A stretch of DNA of 64,000 nucleotides, from contig BSBK01005649.1 in the NCBI GenBank assembly GCA_027943335.1, forward strand, positions 1,444,001 through 1,508,000, read 5' to 3'. Below, in pieces: positions 1-11,000 of the stretch; position 1 is the stretch's first letter, and each line of letters begins with the position of its first letter. Origin of the DNA: Chamaecyparis obtusa. Taxonomy: Eukaryota > Streptophyta > Pinopsida > Cupressales > Cupressaceae. The notes under the pieces are model-generated. The model was given only the letters and a program-made list of their open reading frames with translations. It searched no databases and was not told where the DNA came from. Made by a program: the position numbers and the translations under genes.

Positions 1-1134
1 GGGGAAAAACATTTGGAATTAAGAAGATTTGTAGAGTAACACGGTTTTAGTGAATTCTTGAGTTTTTTTGTTTCTTTGTTGTCAGTTGATTAATGGATTA
101 GATAGCTCGCAGTGTCTATTGGAAAAGTTAGTACAAGTTGTTTTGTTATTCTGTGTTGTGTTTTTTTTGAGTTTTGAAGCATTCCAACTAGTTTGTTAAT
201 TCTTTTGTTAAGTACCCTATCGTTGGTTTGAACCAGGCAGGTTGAACAAATGGAATCTTAGCTCATCATTCCATTGTCAATTTTGTACGGGCTCTTGGAA
301 TGGGTGAGGAGACTCCATGTACTATATGTTTGGAAGGAGGGGCCCTGGGAAGCTCATTTTCTATGTTTGCAATGATGTCCTAGGTGAGTCAGTTGAGCAC
401 AGTTAGGGATGACAAATCATTACAAGAAGATTACAACAAGTTGAATGCATTGGTTGCTTCAACTAAAATCTCATGGAGAGGTAGACACACATCTAAAGAA
501 TCCCCAAGTCAAATTAGAAGATTGGGTGAGTTTATTTGGTTGCTAAGAAAACAAACTCTTAGTCAGACTGTCCAAGTTGTGTCAAAATACTTGTTTTCAG
601 GCATGGCTATAGGAGTTGGTGTACAAAAAATCTAGGAGGAGAAGACCTTAGATATCTTGGAGTTCTCAATAAAGGGCATCTGAATCCTAAGCCCTTTAGG
701 TGGCTTAATATAAACAAAAAGGCTTGACAAAGGCCTAATTGCTAGCAGCCTATTTTTGGGTGCAATTGGCATGGTTTGATGAACCGAATTGAAGTACTGA
801 TGAAAAGTATAGGTGAAGGAGTAATATTGAAACCAATAAAGGTCCTAGTGGCCAGCCTCTCCATGGAGTAAAGTTCTAGTTGAATGTGTTTCAATTTGTG
901 AAGACAAGACTAGGAGTGTCCTAGTAGCTGGATTGGTATTGAGCAGAGTTCATTGTATTTCTTGTTGGTGTGCACTAGTTGAAGGAGTGGGATCTTGGGT
1001 AGAGATACCTAAAGAGTGTAGGGATAGTTAAGTACCCTATCAAGTCAAAACATTGGCCTAAAGAGACCCTAGTGAAGGATAGGGAGTGAGCAAGACAAAG
1101 TGTTACATCAATTAACAAGATCATTTTTTGGTAA
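1..1134. other. unassigned non-coding stretch
   Basis: I see no recognisable protein family, RNA gene or terminal repeat here. An 83-codon frame (384-635, plus) has no motif I know and sits in low-complexity AT-rich sequence, so I do not call it a gene. A 15-bp string, GTTAAGTACCCTATC, occurs near 205 and again near 1028, too short to define a repeat. It is probably old transposon or intergenic DNA. Confidence 0.4.
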
Positions 1135-1374
1135 TTGTGTACATTATCATGTTGTCTTTAGAGTGACTGTCCTCATTTGTTGAAGAAGAAAAGCATTAAT
1201 GTGGTTCAATAGCAATACATTCAAGTGGCAATTACACAAGGGAATATCACTGTGAGATGTCCTAAGTGTGACTGTCCTTGTCACAAATGAGGACATCTCA
1301 CAGTGACTGTCCCTTGTGTAATTGCCACTTGAATGAGGACAGTCACTGTAAAGACAACATGATAATGTACACAA
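1135..1374. repeat. 240-bp foldback (nested inverted repeat), MITE-like
   Basis: The outer arms 1135-1178 and 1331-1374 are reverse complements over 44 bp with two mismatches. Inside them 1219-1243 pairs with 1310-1334 (25 bp, perfect) and 1247-1263 pairs with 1290-1306 (17 bp, perfect). The left arm carries about 40 extra bases (1179-1218) that would loop out. A single strand could fold into one long hairpin. The form fits a foldback MITE or a small-RNA-producing inverted repeat. No clear flanking target duplication was found, so the class is inferred. Confidence 0.75.
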
Positions 1375-1390
1375 GTACCGTGAAGGTAGT

Positions 1391-2290
1391 CGCAAGTTAG
1401 GGCTGTTTCATTGCATACCCGAAACAATGAAGACGTTACGGTCCACAAAACGTTTGTGCTTGAAAGATGAACAAATAAAATTAAACTTCTAAATAACCAA
1501 AGCCGCTAACAATAAATTCAACACAGATATGTCCTCATTTCTGGGTATTTTAGCTCTCTAACAGCTGAATACCAGATTACATAATAATGACAAAAGAAAA
1601 ATAAACCCAACGTACTCAGAAATTGTAGCTGTGATTTCGTGGAGGGAATCTCTCTCGGCGCTGTTGAAAACACAAATGACAACGTTCTTGTTTTTTTTGC
1701 CCTTATATCCCGATGTGATTTCACGGAGGGTTACAACACTGTTGAAAACACAAATGACAACATTCCTTTTTTTTTTGGCCCTTATATCCCGACAATGTCG
1801 CAATTGCAAGTTAGGGCTGTTTCATTGCATACTCGAAACAATGAAGATGTTACGGTCCACAAAATGTTTGTGCTTGAAAGATGAACAAATAAAATTAAAC
1901 TTCTAAATAACCAAAGCCGCTAACAATAAATTCAACACAGATTTGTCCTCATTTCTGGGTATTTTAGCTTTCTAACAGCTGAATACCAGATTACATAATA
2001 ATGACAAAAGAAAAATAAACCCAACGTACTCAGAAATTGTAGCTGTGATTTCGCAGAGGGTTACGGCGCTGTTGAAAACACAAATGACAACATTCTTGTT
2101 TTTTTTGCCCTTATATCCCAATGTGATTTTGCGGAGGGTTACGACGCTATTGAAAACACAAATGAGAACGTTCTTGTTTTTTTTGCCCTTATATCCCGAT
2201 GTGATTTCGCGGAGGGTTACGGCGCTGTTGAAAACACAAATGACAACGTTCCTTTTTTTTTTGCCCTTATATCCTGACAACGTCGCAATG
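1391..2290. repeat. two-level tandem repeat (414-bp unit containing 78-bp subrepeats)
   Basis: A block beginning GCAAGTTAGGGCTG at 1392 recurs at 1806, an offset of 414 bp. Each block is followed by 78-bp subrepeats anchored on GTTGAAAACACAAATGA: two copies (1663, 1741) in the first block and three (2071, 2149, 2227) in the second. Subrepeats carry a T-run followed by GCCCTTATATCCCGATG. Because 78 is divisible by three, spurious reading frames with a 26-residue repeat appear on the minus strand. The array probably forms the interior of the CACTA-like element ending at 2424. Confidence 0.8.
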
Positions 2291-2424
2291 GTGATGTTGC
2301 CAAATGTATTGTCATCGCAATTGCGACGGTGTCGGGCTATATTTGAAAAAAAAAAGCCAAAACCGCATGACATTTGCCTGCCGTCGCAAATTGCCGTCGG
2401 AATTTCACCCCAAATGTATTAGTG
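2281..2424. mobile_element. putative CACTA (EnSpm) transposon terminus
   Basis: The sequence ends in TAGTG at 2420-2424. Read on the minus strand it begins CACTAATACATTTGG and soon carries the subterminal words CCGACGGCAATTTGCGACGG. CACTA elements are known to start CACTA, end TAGTG and carry short direct and inverted subterminal repeats. TTGCGAC/GTCGCAA words also occur around 2282, 2318 and 2385. The trinucleotide after TAGTG is TTC. I could not find a matching opposite end, so the element is partial or the call is wrong. Confidence 0.42.
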
Positions 2425-2446
2425 TTCCATGCTTGTTCCATACTAC

Positions 2447-3085
2447 CTATGTGTTTTCTTGAATTGCTTCTTTACTTGAACACTTCATTATTCTTTTTCC
2501 CTGAATTGTAGGGTATCTAGTGACTCGATAGATCATTTCCTTCATTTTTTTCATGGGTCCATCTTCCAACCACAATTGCATGTCATGCACTCGACTCAAA
2601 ACTACTTTTATCCATTCAACCTTAAAATTATGGGGGAAATCTAGGGCATGCACTAACCCTTGTTCGGAAAATGATTTATACTCCACCTTCAACACACCAT
2701 TATCACACAATTTATTGTATGACTCCCTAATCTCGTAATCTCTGATTTCTCTGATCTTGCACATGTAACAAGATCTAATGTCATTCATTATCAACACATT
2801 CTCCGGAATTGAGGATAGGGCGCCGGTAAAATCTCCTTTAATTATGGTTTCTGTAATTGCCCTAAATTTCTACGGCTTGCAAACTTCATTCCTTACCAAT
2901 TTTGTGTTGAAAATTTCCATCCTTTGTTTCTTCATTGTAGCAGATGATGATGATGCCAATTTAATTTGAAATTTCCAAAATGAAATATTTTCTCGATAGT
3001 GTACCTTTCTCATAAGTGTCCTGTAGATGATTTTTGTCGACGACACGTTGAAAAGATTCAGAATCACCTTTGACAAACTGGCTTC
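2447..3085 (-). pseudogene. unknown plant ORF, one in-frame stop
   Basis: Reading down the minus strand, one frame runs from about 3085 to the stop at 2447, broken only by a TAG at 2870-2872. About 210 codons remain. The N-terminal part is basic (SSTKIIYRTLMRKVHYREN). The C-terminal part carries WLEDGPMKKMKEMIYRVTRYPT, split by residues that recall gag-like proteins I associate with plant transposons, but I cannot name a family. There is no metal-binding or catalytic motif. An upstream stop at 3086-3088 means the true start is lost. It lies just downstream of the zinc-knuckle gag that ends at 3509 on the same strand, so it may be a second ORF of that element or an independent fragment. Confidence 0.4.
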
Positions 3086-3508
3086 TCACACTTTGAATCA
3101 CTCAAAGAAATCTCAATTCGCTTGGTGAAATGAAATGGGTAGCAACTTTCCGCTTTATAGATTCCAAAAATTTAAATTAGGGCCTCATAAATGCTCCATA
3201 CAAAATTCTAAGTGGAATACAACTGTCTCGGCAAACTCATGTTAACCTCAGCTAACACAAGCTCAATCAATATAACCGTTAAGACACAACTCGATGTATA
3301 TAGCATCTCAGCCACAATAGGTGCTCGACATACATTGATAACTCTGTCAAGACACTGATGCTCGACATAAAATGAAATTCTCTATTTTTCTCATATATGT
3401 CCTAATGCATCTTTGTCTATGCAAATATGGACTTTTACTCAAGTTTATGTTAGGAACTTATCTAAGATAAAGAATTGTAAGATTCAGTTCCAAATATACC
3501 TTCTATAC
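3086..3508. other. non-coding spacer between two minus-strand ORFs
   Basis: This lies between the end of the zinc-knuckle gag and the unknown ORF. It is AT-rich, with no pol motif in any frame. If it belongs to the gag element, that element lacks reverse transcriptase here and would be non-autonomous or truncated. Confidence 0.35.
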
Positions 3509-3705
3509 TTAGTTAGAAGAAGTGTGATCACCTGATCCATCGGATTGGGTGACCTCAGATGTCCTAGCTTCACTTTTTCTTTCTTCTTCTTTCTTCTTCC
3601 ATGTCTTATTCATTTGATTTCTCAATTTCTCACAGATATCTTCATTTTGATTCTGATCATTTCTTGGCATAGGTGATCTGCAATCTTTCTTTAGGTGACC
3701 TATCT
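3509..3705 (-). pseudogene. C-terminal part of zinc-knuckle gag, detached by an insertion
   Basis: On the minus strand this reads from the second half of a zinc knuckle (GHLKKDC) through a Lys/Glu-rich tail (WKKKEEERK) and a Ser/Thr-rich end to a TAA at 3509-3511. It joins exactly, in frame, to the part at 14925-16082 when the insertion 3706-14924 and one copy of the 5-bp target duplication (3701-3705 = 14925-14929, TATCT) are removed. The joined knuckle has the CX2CX4HX4C form. See the N-terminal entry for the rest. Confidence 0.85.
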
Positions 3706-5436
3706 TGTCATGCCCCGCAAGGGAACCAGGGAAGAGAACAAAGATTCTCTTAACAAAAGAAAACCTAAGTAAAAATTTATGAAAAATTTTGAACTTTAAA
3801 AAGAATTATGTACTCAAAACTTAAACTTAGATTCCTTCCAAGGTTCCCTTTTCATTTTAAATGCATGATTCATTCAAATCCATTAAGTAAACTAACAACA
3901 AGATTTATTTCTCAAAACAAACTGCATCATAACTTTAAGAAATACAAAGTATTTTCATTTCAACTTTCCATTTAAAAATCAGCTATATTCCTAAATATCC
4001 TTTATGAACAAGGTAACTTATAAAATTTATCCAACTCATTTGATACATTAAAATATACTACATTTGGTTTTTCAATAGCTTCACTTAAACAACAATAATG
4101 AAAGCATGTTACATAATTTGGAATGTTACAAAAATCCTTTTCCTTTCCAACATACATCTTAAACATAAAGTTCACATTTCCCTTTTCCCTTCTTCCTAAG
4201 TCTACCCATTCCAATTACATCATTTTGAATTACATTATTGATTACATTGCATTCAACTCCTCATAAGAGGTAACAAGATTATGCATCATGGAATATAATC
4301 ACAAGGCCTTCATTCTTCATAACTGGTACATAAGCATGCATGAATCTTCAAGCACTGTATCTGCAAAAGATACCTCGATAAAAATGTTTACCACCCAACC
4401 ACGTGGATACCTATAAGGCCCACTCCCCCGTGCTAGGAGATAAACACCAAGGTCCACAAAGAAGGAATAACTAGGCCAAACCTAGGGTTGGGTAATCTTT
4501 CCCAAAATAGCAAATAAAAAGAGAGTCAAAGTATAGATCTTTCCCAAAAGGTTCTAAGGCTTGGGTAGAAACTCTAAGCAACAACCTAAGTGAGTTTCAT
4601 CGCATAGCCCTCACCCCTTGGGTTGTCCTGGTACTAGCCACTCTGGGCCCCGGCCCCCAAGTAGGCACATGCGGGATCGAATGCCTTTCGTACAGACAAG
4701 TGCCATTCGATCATACCTACGCATAGGTACCTTCTCCCACTCCCATCCATAGCCTTTACTAGCACTAATGGCATGGGTGAGGCACATTTAATCTTTTTAA
4801 TGTTTTAACCCATTCCCATCAGTTTAATTAAATTTTCACTTGTTAAATAACTCTTCAGTCGGTTATCCTGGTTCTAGCCACTTTAGGGCCCCGGCCCCGC
4901 ACTGAGAGCCACTCACTAGGTGTCGTTAGGTTTTCTACCCGCAACCCATACATCACAATTACATCATACACATAGTAAAAGCATATTGCAAACACATTTG
5001 AGAACTACTACCAAGAATTGAAAATAATAGGATAGTTATGTATGTTTAGAGAAATTAGGTATGTTAAGAATGTTTAGAATGTCTTGACTCTAAACCCTAA
5101 ACTGCTCCTTACAAACATTCTATCTCAATAAAGACATCTAAATGTACTGAAAATAATCTCCACTAAACAAGGAATGAACAATCTTCAGGTTTAAACAAAA
5201 TTTCTTTCTAAACCTAAAACCTGGCTAATCCTGAAAATTGACTAAGTCTGATTTAATTAAAAATCTGAAATTTAAAAGTTACAACTTAACTCCTAGGAAC
5301 CTGAAACCTATTCCAATGGATTCAAAGGGTACCTAATCACTTTATACAAGTATAACTTAAAGTATAAGAAATTAAAGTACGTAAACTTATACTTAAATGT
5401 TATAATGTTATAATTGTATAAAGTCTGAATCCTATT

Positions 5437-5786
5437 TTCCTCGGTTAGCACACTACCGACCTAGCTCGGTTAACACATTACCGACCTAACTCAGTTCACA
5501 CATTACCGACCTAACTCGGTTAACACATTACCGACCTAACTCGGTTAACACATTACCGACCTAACTCGGTTAACACATTACCGACCTAACTCGGTTCACA
5601 CATTACCGACCTAACTCGGTTAACACATTACCGACCTAACTCGGTTCACACACTACCGACCTAACTCGGTTCACACATTACCGACTTAACTCGGTTCACA
5701 CACTACCGACCTAACTCGGTTCACACATTACCGACTTAACTCGGTTCACACATTACCGAAATAACTCGGTTAACACACTGAGCCGA
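5437..5786. repeat. 25-bp tandem array, about 14 copies
   Basis: CTCGGTT recurs at exact 25-bp steps from 5440 to 5765 (14 positions, one as CTCAGTT). The unit reads CTCGGTTAACACATTACCGA followed by CCTAA. Variation is mainly TTAACAC versus TTCACAC. There are no unique spacers, so this is not a CRISPR array. It sits inside the long solo LTR. The ACCGA...CTCGGT words match those in the copia LTR nearby. Confidence 0.93.
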
Positions 5787-6429
5787 CTGGAACTGCATAG
5801 AACGACTGTCAACTTTGCCTTGCGGGTAAAACTGGGCGTTATGGGGACTAAGGTTGCCTAATATGAGCACGACCCATTTGAGATATCCCAGTTTCCCTTC
5901 AGAAATAACCCATCAATCCTTCCTATCTATCTAACAAATATATTCTAGATCTAGGAAAAGAAAGGTGGCACATAGACATGAAACAGTAAGGTTGCAACAA
6001 AAGTTCTAAAATCTGGAAGCATTCATAATACATCCAGTGATAGTAAAATACACTACCCTACCAGATCAAAACCACTTCTACCCTTCCAGGGAGGTTTCAC
6101 CACAGTGAACATACAAACATTCGTAAAATAACTTTCCACAAACACATTTCAAATACATAGAAAATAAAACATATATATATATATTTTGCAACCATAGCAC
6201 AATATACAAAAACTTTTCCAGAAATCTAGATTTTACATTCATTCTACAAGATAAATCTACTTCTCAGGATGGATTCCAACTTGGAGTCCTGCGAAGACCA
6301 GTTGGAGAAGAAGGAAGATCAAACCCTCTCCAATGTTTCCAACACTCCTTGAATCCCTTTTCTCGTAATCTTCCAGCCTCTACCCGTAACAATCCAAATG
6401 CCAAACTCACAGGATAAATTTTCTACCAC

Positions 6430-6450
6430 AATAATAATAATAATAATAAT
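6430..6450. repeat. (AAT)n microsatellite
   Basis: Seven tandem AAT triplets lie in the solo LTR, in non-coding DNA. Confidence 0.9.
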
Positions 6451-6908
6451 CCTCTTCTCCCAACTCCTTTTACACAGGAAATCTTTCCTGTAAATAGGAT
6501 GGAGGAGGAGGTTGCACAGGTAATCCAACCGGTGCAACCATCTCAACTATCCATCCGTTAATGAGATGGTTTTGAAAACTCATTCCCGTAAAGGAATAAA
6601 TAAACTATAATCTAAGTCCTTAAATTTAAGGATATTAAAATAAATATTATAATCTTAAAACAATTTATTAAATTATTTAACTATGGTAATAGGATAATCC
6701 TATTTACCATACCGCTAATTGATCTAATTATTTATTAATATAATAAATGATTACATGGTAATAATTATATATAAATATATGTATGCATATGCATATGTGT
6801 GCACCCATATGCCTATTGTTGGAAATAATTATCTGAAGGAAATTGCTACTCAATTATGTATTGTCTTTGATGTCACACTATGTCATAGTCCGCAGCAATC
6901 AGTTCCTA

Positions 6909-7165
6909 CCGAGCTCAGTCGGTCTGCCAGACAGGAATATTAGTGCTTACCGAGTCCACTCGGTTATCGAAGAAAAGCAGTGTCTACCGAGTTCACTTGG
7001 TTGCCAAAGAAAAGTTAGTGTTTACCGAGTTCAGTCGGTTATCAAAGAAAAGTTAGTATTTACCGAGTTCACTCGGTCATCGAAGAAAAGTTAGTGTTTA
7101 CCGAGTTCAGTCGGTTATCAAAAGGTAAAGGATTGTCGGTGTTTACCGAGTTCCCTCGGTCACCG
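6909..7165. repeat. palindromic CCGAGTTCACTCGG tandem repeat in copia LTR U3
   Basis: Seven copies of a unit of about 38 bp each start with a near-perfect palindrome, CCGAGT-TC-ACTCGG or a close variant, followed by TTATCGAAGAAAAGTTAGT-like sequence. It lies upstream of the TATA box, where LTR enhancers usually sit. An enhancer role is inferred; the repeat itself is plain in the sequence. Confidence 0.9.
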
Positions 7166-7288
7166 AAAGATTATAGAAAGTTATGGTCACCGAGCACTGT
7201 CGGCCCTTGAAGGACTTTTGCAAATAAAGTTTTCTTAATTCAGCCGACTGTTATACTAAATAATGTCGATTTGACAAATCCAAAATCA

Positions 7289-7296
7289 TATAAATA
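7289..7296 (+). promoter_or_regulatory. TATA box of copia 5' LTR
   Basis: TATAAATA lies about 470 bp into the LTR, downstream of the palindrome array. The same sequence is in the 3' LTR at about 13113. A second AT-rich candidate, ATATATATAC, follows at about 7316. Confidence 0.6.
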
Positions 7297-8021
7297 AAAG
7301 GTCAAATGTGAAAAATATATATACAGTAGAAAATTTACAGAAGAGAAGAAGGAAAGGTATATGCGAATTTGTGAAGGATGTTCAGATATCCTTGAGGAGC
7401 AGCAGAGATTTATTCGATCAGAAAGGATCAGAATTATGCAAAACAGAGATCTGTAATCAGCAAGACAGTTGCATTATTATATAGGTCACTTTTTCATTGT
7501 TACCTTCTTATCATTGTAATAGTGAATTCTAAATCTCTTAACCGAGTTGGTTTAACAACCATATTGTAAATCCTCTAACAAGGTGACAATTCCATTGAAT
7601 TGTTTTCAAGACCTCTTACCAGGCCACTCCTTGCAGGGTGTTTTAAATCCTCTAACAAGGTCACACCTAACAGTGTGTTTTGTAACCTTTTACCGGGTTG
7701 GCTTCTAACCGGGCATCACTTCAGAAAAGTGAAAATCAGTATCTAGATACATTGGTGGTTTTTCCCATATTGGGTTTCCACGTTAAATCTTGTGTCTCTT
7801 GTGTTCTTAATTGCTTTCTCAATCATATACATGCGCTGATGAATATCTAAAGATAATATTACTTTCTGCATCTTCAAAGTTACTGAAATCTATTTACTGA
7901 GTGCTAAAAGAGATAACATTGTTAAGATATCCTAAGGGATCTGCAAAGAATTAAATAGGAAGTGTTTTATGGTTGACTGATTCACCCCCCCTCTTAGTCA
8001 CTTCATCCATATTCCATCAAT

Positions 8022-8033
8022 TGGTATCAGAGC
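8022..8033 (+). other. primer binding site, initiator-Met tRNA
   Basis: TGGTATCAGAGC starts two bases after the 5' LTR end. It is complementary to the 3' end of initiator methionine tRNA, the usual primer for plant copia minus-strand synthesis. Confidence 0.95.
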
Positions 8034-8081
8034 TTTTGGTGCTTGCAGGAAGGGTTTCAAGGACCTAAGCTAAAGATCAGG

Positions 8082-11000
8082 ATGTCTTACAAGAGGGAAA
8101 TTCCAAAGCTCAACAGAGATAACTTTTCAGCATGGCAAGGTCTTATGCGACTTCATCTGGCTTCCATTGGTGATTCAGGATGCAAATACATTGATGAAGA
8201 ATACACAATTCCTAATGGCGCATTAACTGTTGAAGACATTGCAGATAAAAACACTCACAACACCATGATGATAGACATTGCATCTACTCTCAGCTATGAA
8301 GAATTTGATGATATTAAAGACTGCACTACTGCATATGAAATGTGGGTGGCACTGAAGAAAATATATGGTGGTGATGCAAATGTGAAAAGAGCCAAAGCAG
8401 AAAGCCTAAGAGGACAGTTTGACAAGATGAATATGAAGGAAGATGAAAACATTGCAAAAAATGTTGAAAGAATCAAAGCAAGTGTAAGTGCAATTAGAGC
8501 TTCTGGAGGAACAATCTCAGATGAGACTGTTATAAGTAAGGTACTTAGAACACTACTCCCTATCTATGCAATAAGAGTATCAGCTATTCAAGAAAGAAGA
8601 TGTGAAACAAACCACAATATAACTTTGGATGCTTTAGTTGGAAGATTGACAGCTTTTGAATTAGACAACTATGATAACTATGTTCCTAGTTCCAAAAATA
8701 TTGAATCAGCATTTGAGGCCAAGGTTTCACTAAAGAAGAACAAGAAAATTAAAGAAGTTCAGTCAGAAAGTGAAGAAGAATCAGAAGAAAGTTCTGATAG
8801 TGATCTTGAAATTGTAGAAGCATTACTTGCAAAGAAGTACTCTAGAGGGAAAGGTAAATATAAAGGTAAAACTCCTTTAATCTATTTTTCATGTGAAGAA
8901 ATTGGACATATTGCAGCTAGGTGCCCAAACAAGCAAGTCAAAGAAGAAAAGAGAAGTCACAAGTACTATGGCAAAAAGAATTTCAAATCATACAAGGATA
9001 AAGGTAAGAAATCATGTTTTATGGCTAAAGATTCTGATGATAGTGAAGAAGAAATTGTCTTTATTGCTATAAAAGATGAATCTGATGATGATGAAGATAA
9101 GATGGCACTTATTTCTCATATAAGCAAAGATGATATATGGATAATAGACAGCGGATGTTCACACCACATGACTGGTGACAAGACACAATTTGAATATCTA
9201 GAAGACTGTGATAGTGGTAATGTAAGATTTGGAAACAATGAACCTTGTTGTATAAAAGGAAAAGGAAGAATCTCATTAACCAAAGAACTCATATGTGATA
9301 ATGCTTATTGGGTTGAAGGACTAAAACATAATCTTTTAACTGTAGCACAGCTAATCAACACTGGTTTCAAGGTTGAATTCATGAATGGTCAAGCAAGACT
9401 GCTGGATGGAAAAGGAAAACTCATTGGATCAGGCAAACAAACAAAAGGTAACTTATTTTATCTTGATCTCAATGAATATTCATGCTTTATTGCTCAAATA
9501 GAAGAAAGTTGGCTATGGCACAAAAGGTTATGTCATGTGAATTTTGATAACATGATAAAAATAAGCAAATTCAAGAAGGTTAGAGGCATTCCTACTTTGA
9601 AGAAACCTGACACTGGTCTATGTAAGAATTGTCAGATTGGTAAAATGAGTAAAACTAGTTTCAAGAGTAAGAACTATCAGTCTAAAGAAATTTTGGAAAT
9701 TGTGCATACTGATTTATGTGGACCTATTGGAATACAAAGCTATACTGGAGATAAATTCTTTATTCTTTTCGTTGATGATTATTCTAGAATGATGACTGTT
9801 ATGTATTTAAGAGAAAAATCAGAAGCATTTGAAAAGTTCAAATGGTACTTAGCAAGAGTAGAAAAAGAAACAGGGAAAAGATTGAAATGCTTAAGATCAG
9901 ACAAAGGTGGTGAATTCATCTCCCATGATTTTAACAACTTCTGCATTGAAAGAGGAATCAAAAGACAGGTATCAGCTCCTAGAACTCCTGAGCAGAATGG
10001 AATAGCAGAAAGAAGAAACAGATCTATTATGGATTGTGCAAGGACTCTAATGATAGAAAAGAACATTGCTATAAAGTACTGGAAGGAAGCTATCAGCACT
10101 GCAGTTCATACCTTGAACCGAGTACAACTGAAGAAAGACACATTCAAAACTCCTTATGAATTATGGTATGGCTATAAACCTAATGTAAGTTACATGAAAA
10201 TATTTGGTAGCAAGTGTTATATCTTAAAAGAATCCAGAAGAAATAAATTCGATGTGAAAAGTGATGAAGGAATATTCCTAGGATATTCTAGCAAAAGCAA
10301 GGCATACAAATGTCTGAACTTATCTACTCACAAAGTCATAGAAAGTATACATGTAAAATTTGATGAGTTTACAGAAAAGACTGAGGAAGTAAGCAAAAGG
10401 GAACCTGAGAACTACAGAAGATTCGTTTACATTGAACCTGAAACATTGGCAGACACAACTAACAGTAAGGAAACTATATCTACCGAGCTGAGCACAGTTA
10501 TCGAGTCACAGGAAGAAGTTCAAACCGAGTCACAGGAAGAAATTCAGACCGAGTCTCAGCCTGAAGTTACCGAGCAAATATCTACCAAGCCCGAGCAACC
10601 TGAAGAAGAGATCCTAGAAGACAACAGCATGAATCATTCAAAAGGCAAGGAACCTATACTAGCCAAATATGTCAGAAGACATCATACACCAGATCAAATC
10701 ATTGGAAACAAATCAGATGGTACTATGACAAGAAGCAAGCTAAAAGGTACATGTCTGCTTATTGATTTTGAACCTAGAAATATCAAAGATGCATTGGAGA
10801 ATGAAAGTTGGATTGAAGCAATGAATGAAGAATTAGAACAAATACAAAAGAACAAAACTTGGACTCTTGTACCTAGACCTAAAGATAAGAATGTAATTGG
10901 AACAAAATGGGTATTCAGAAATAAACTGAATGAAGATGGTCAAGTATCTAGAAACAAAGCTAGACTGGTATGTAAAGGTTATTCTCAAGAAGAAGGTATA

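Larger units (their letters stand above)
6817..8019 (+). repeat. copia 5' LTR
   Basis: It begins TGTTGGAAATAATT and ends CCATATTCCATCA, directly followed by the PBS. It contains seven CCGAG...CTCGG palindromes (6909-7165), a TATA box (7289-7296) and a C-run (CACCCCCCCTCT) near the end that recurs in the other copia-type LTRs of this window. Confidence 0.97.

Noticed and set aside
384..635. 83-codon plus frame
   Set aside because: No motif, no context, and length expected by chance.
205..1042. GTTAAGTACCCTATC repeated 820 bp apart as LTR ends
   Set aside because: Homology does not extend beyond 15 bp and no other LTR feature is present.
1972..2373. 133-codon minus frame with a 26-residue repeat
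   Set aside because: It is a by-product of 78-bp tandem DNA repeats, and the other strand is open too.
5437..5786. Regular 25-bp array resembling a CRISPR
   Set aside because: Units abut with no unique spacers and the context is a plant LTR.
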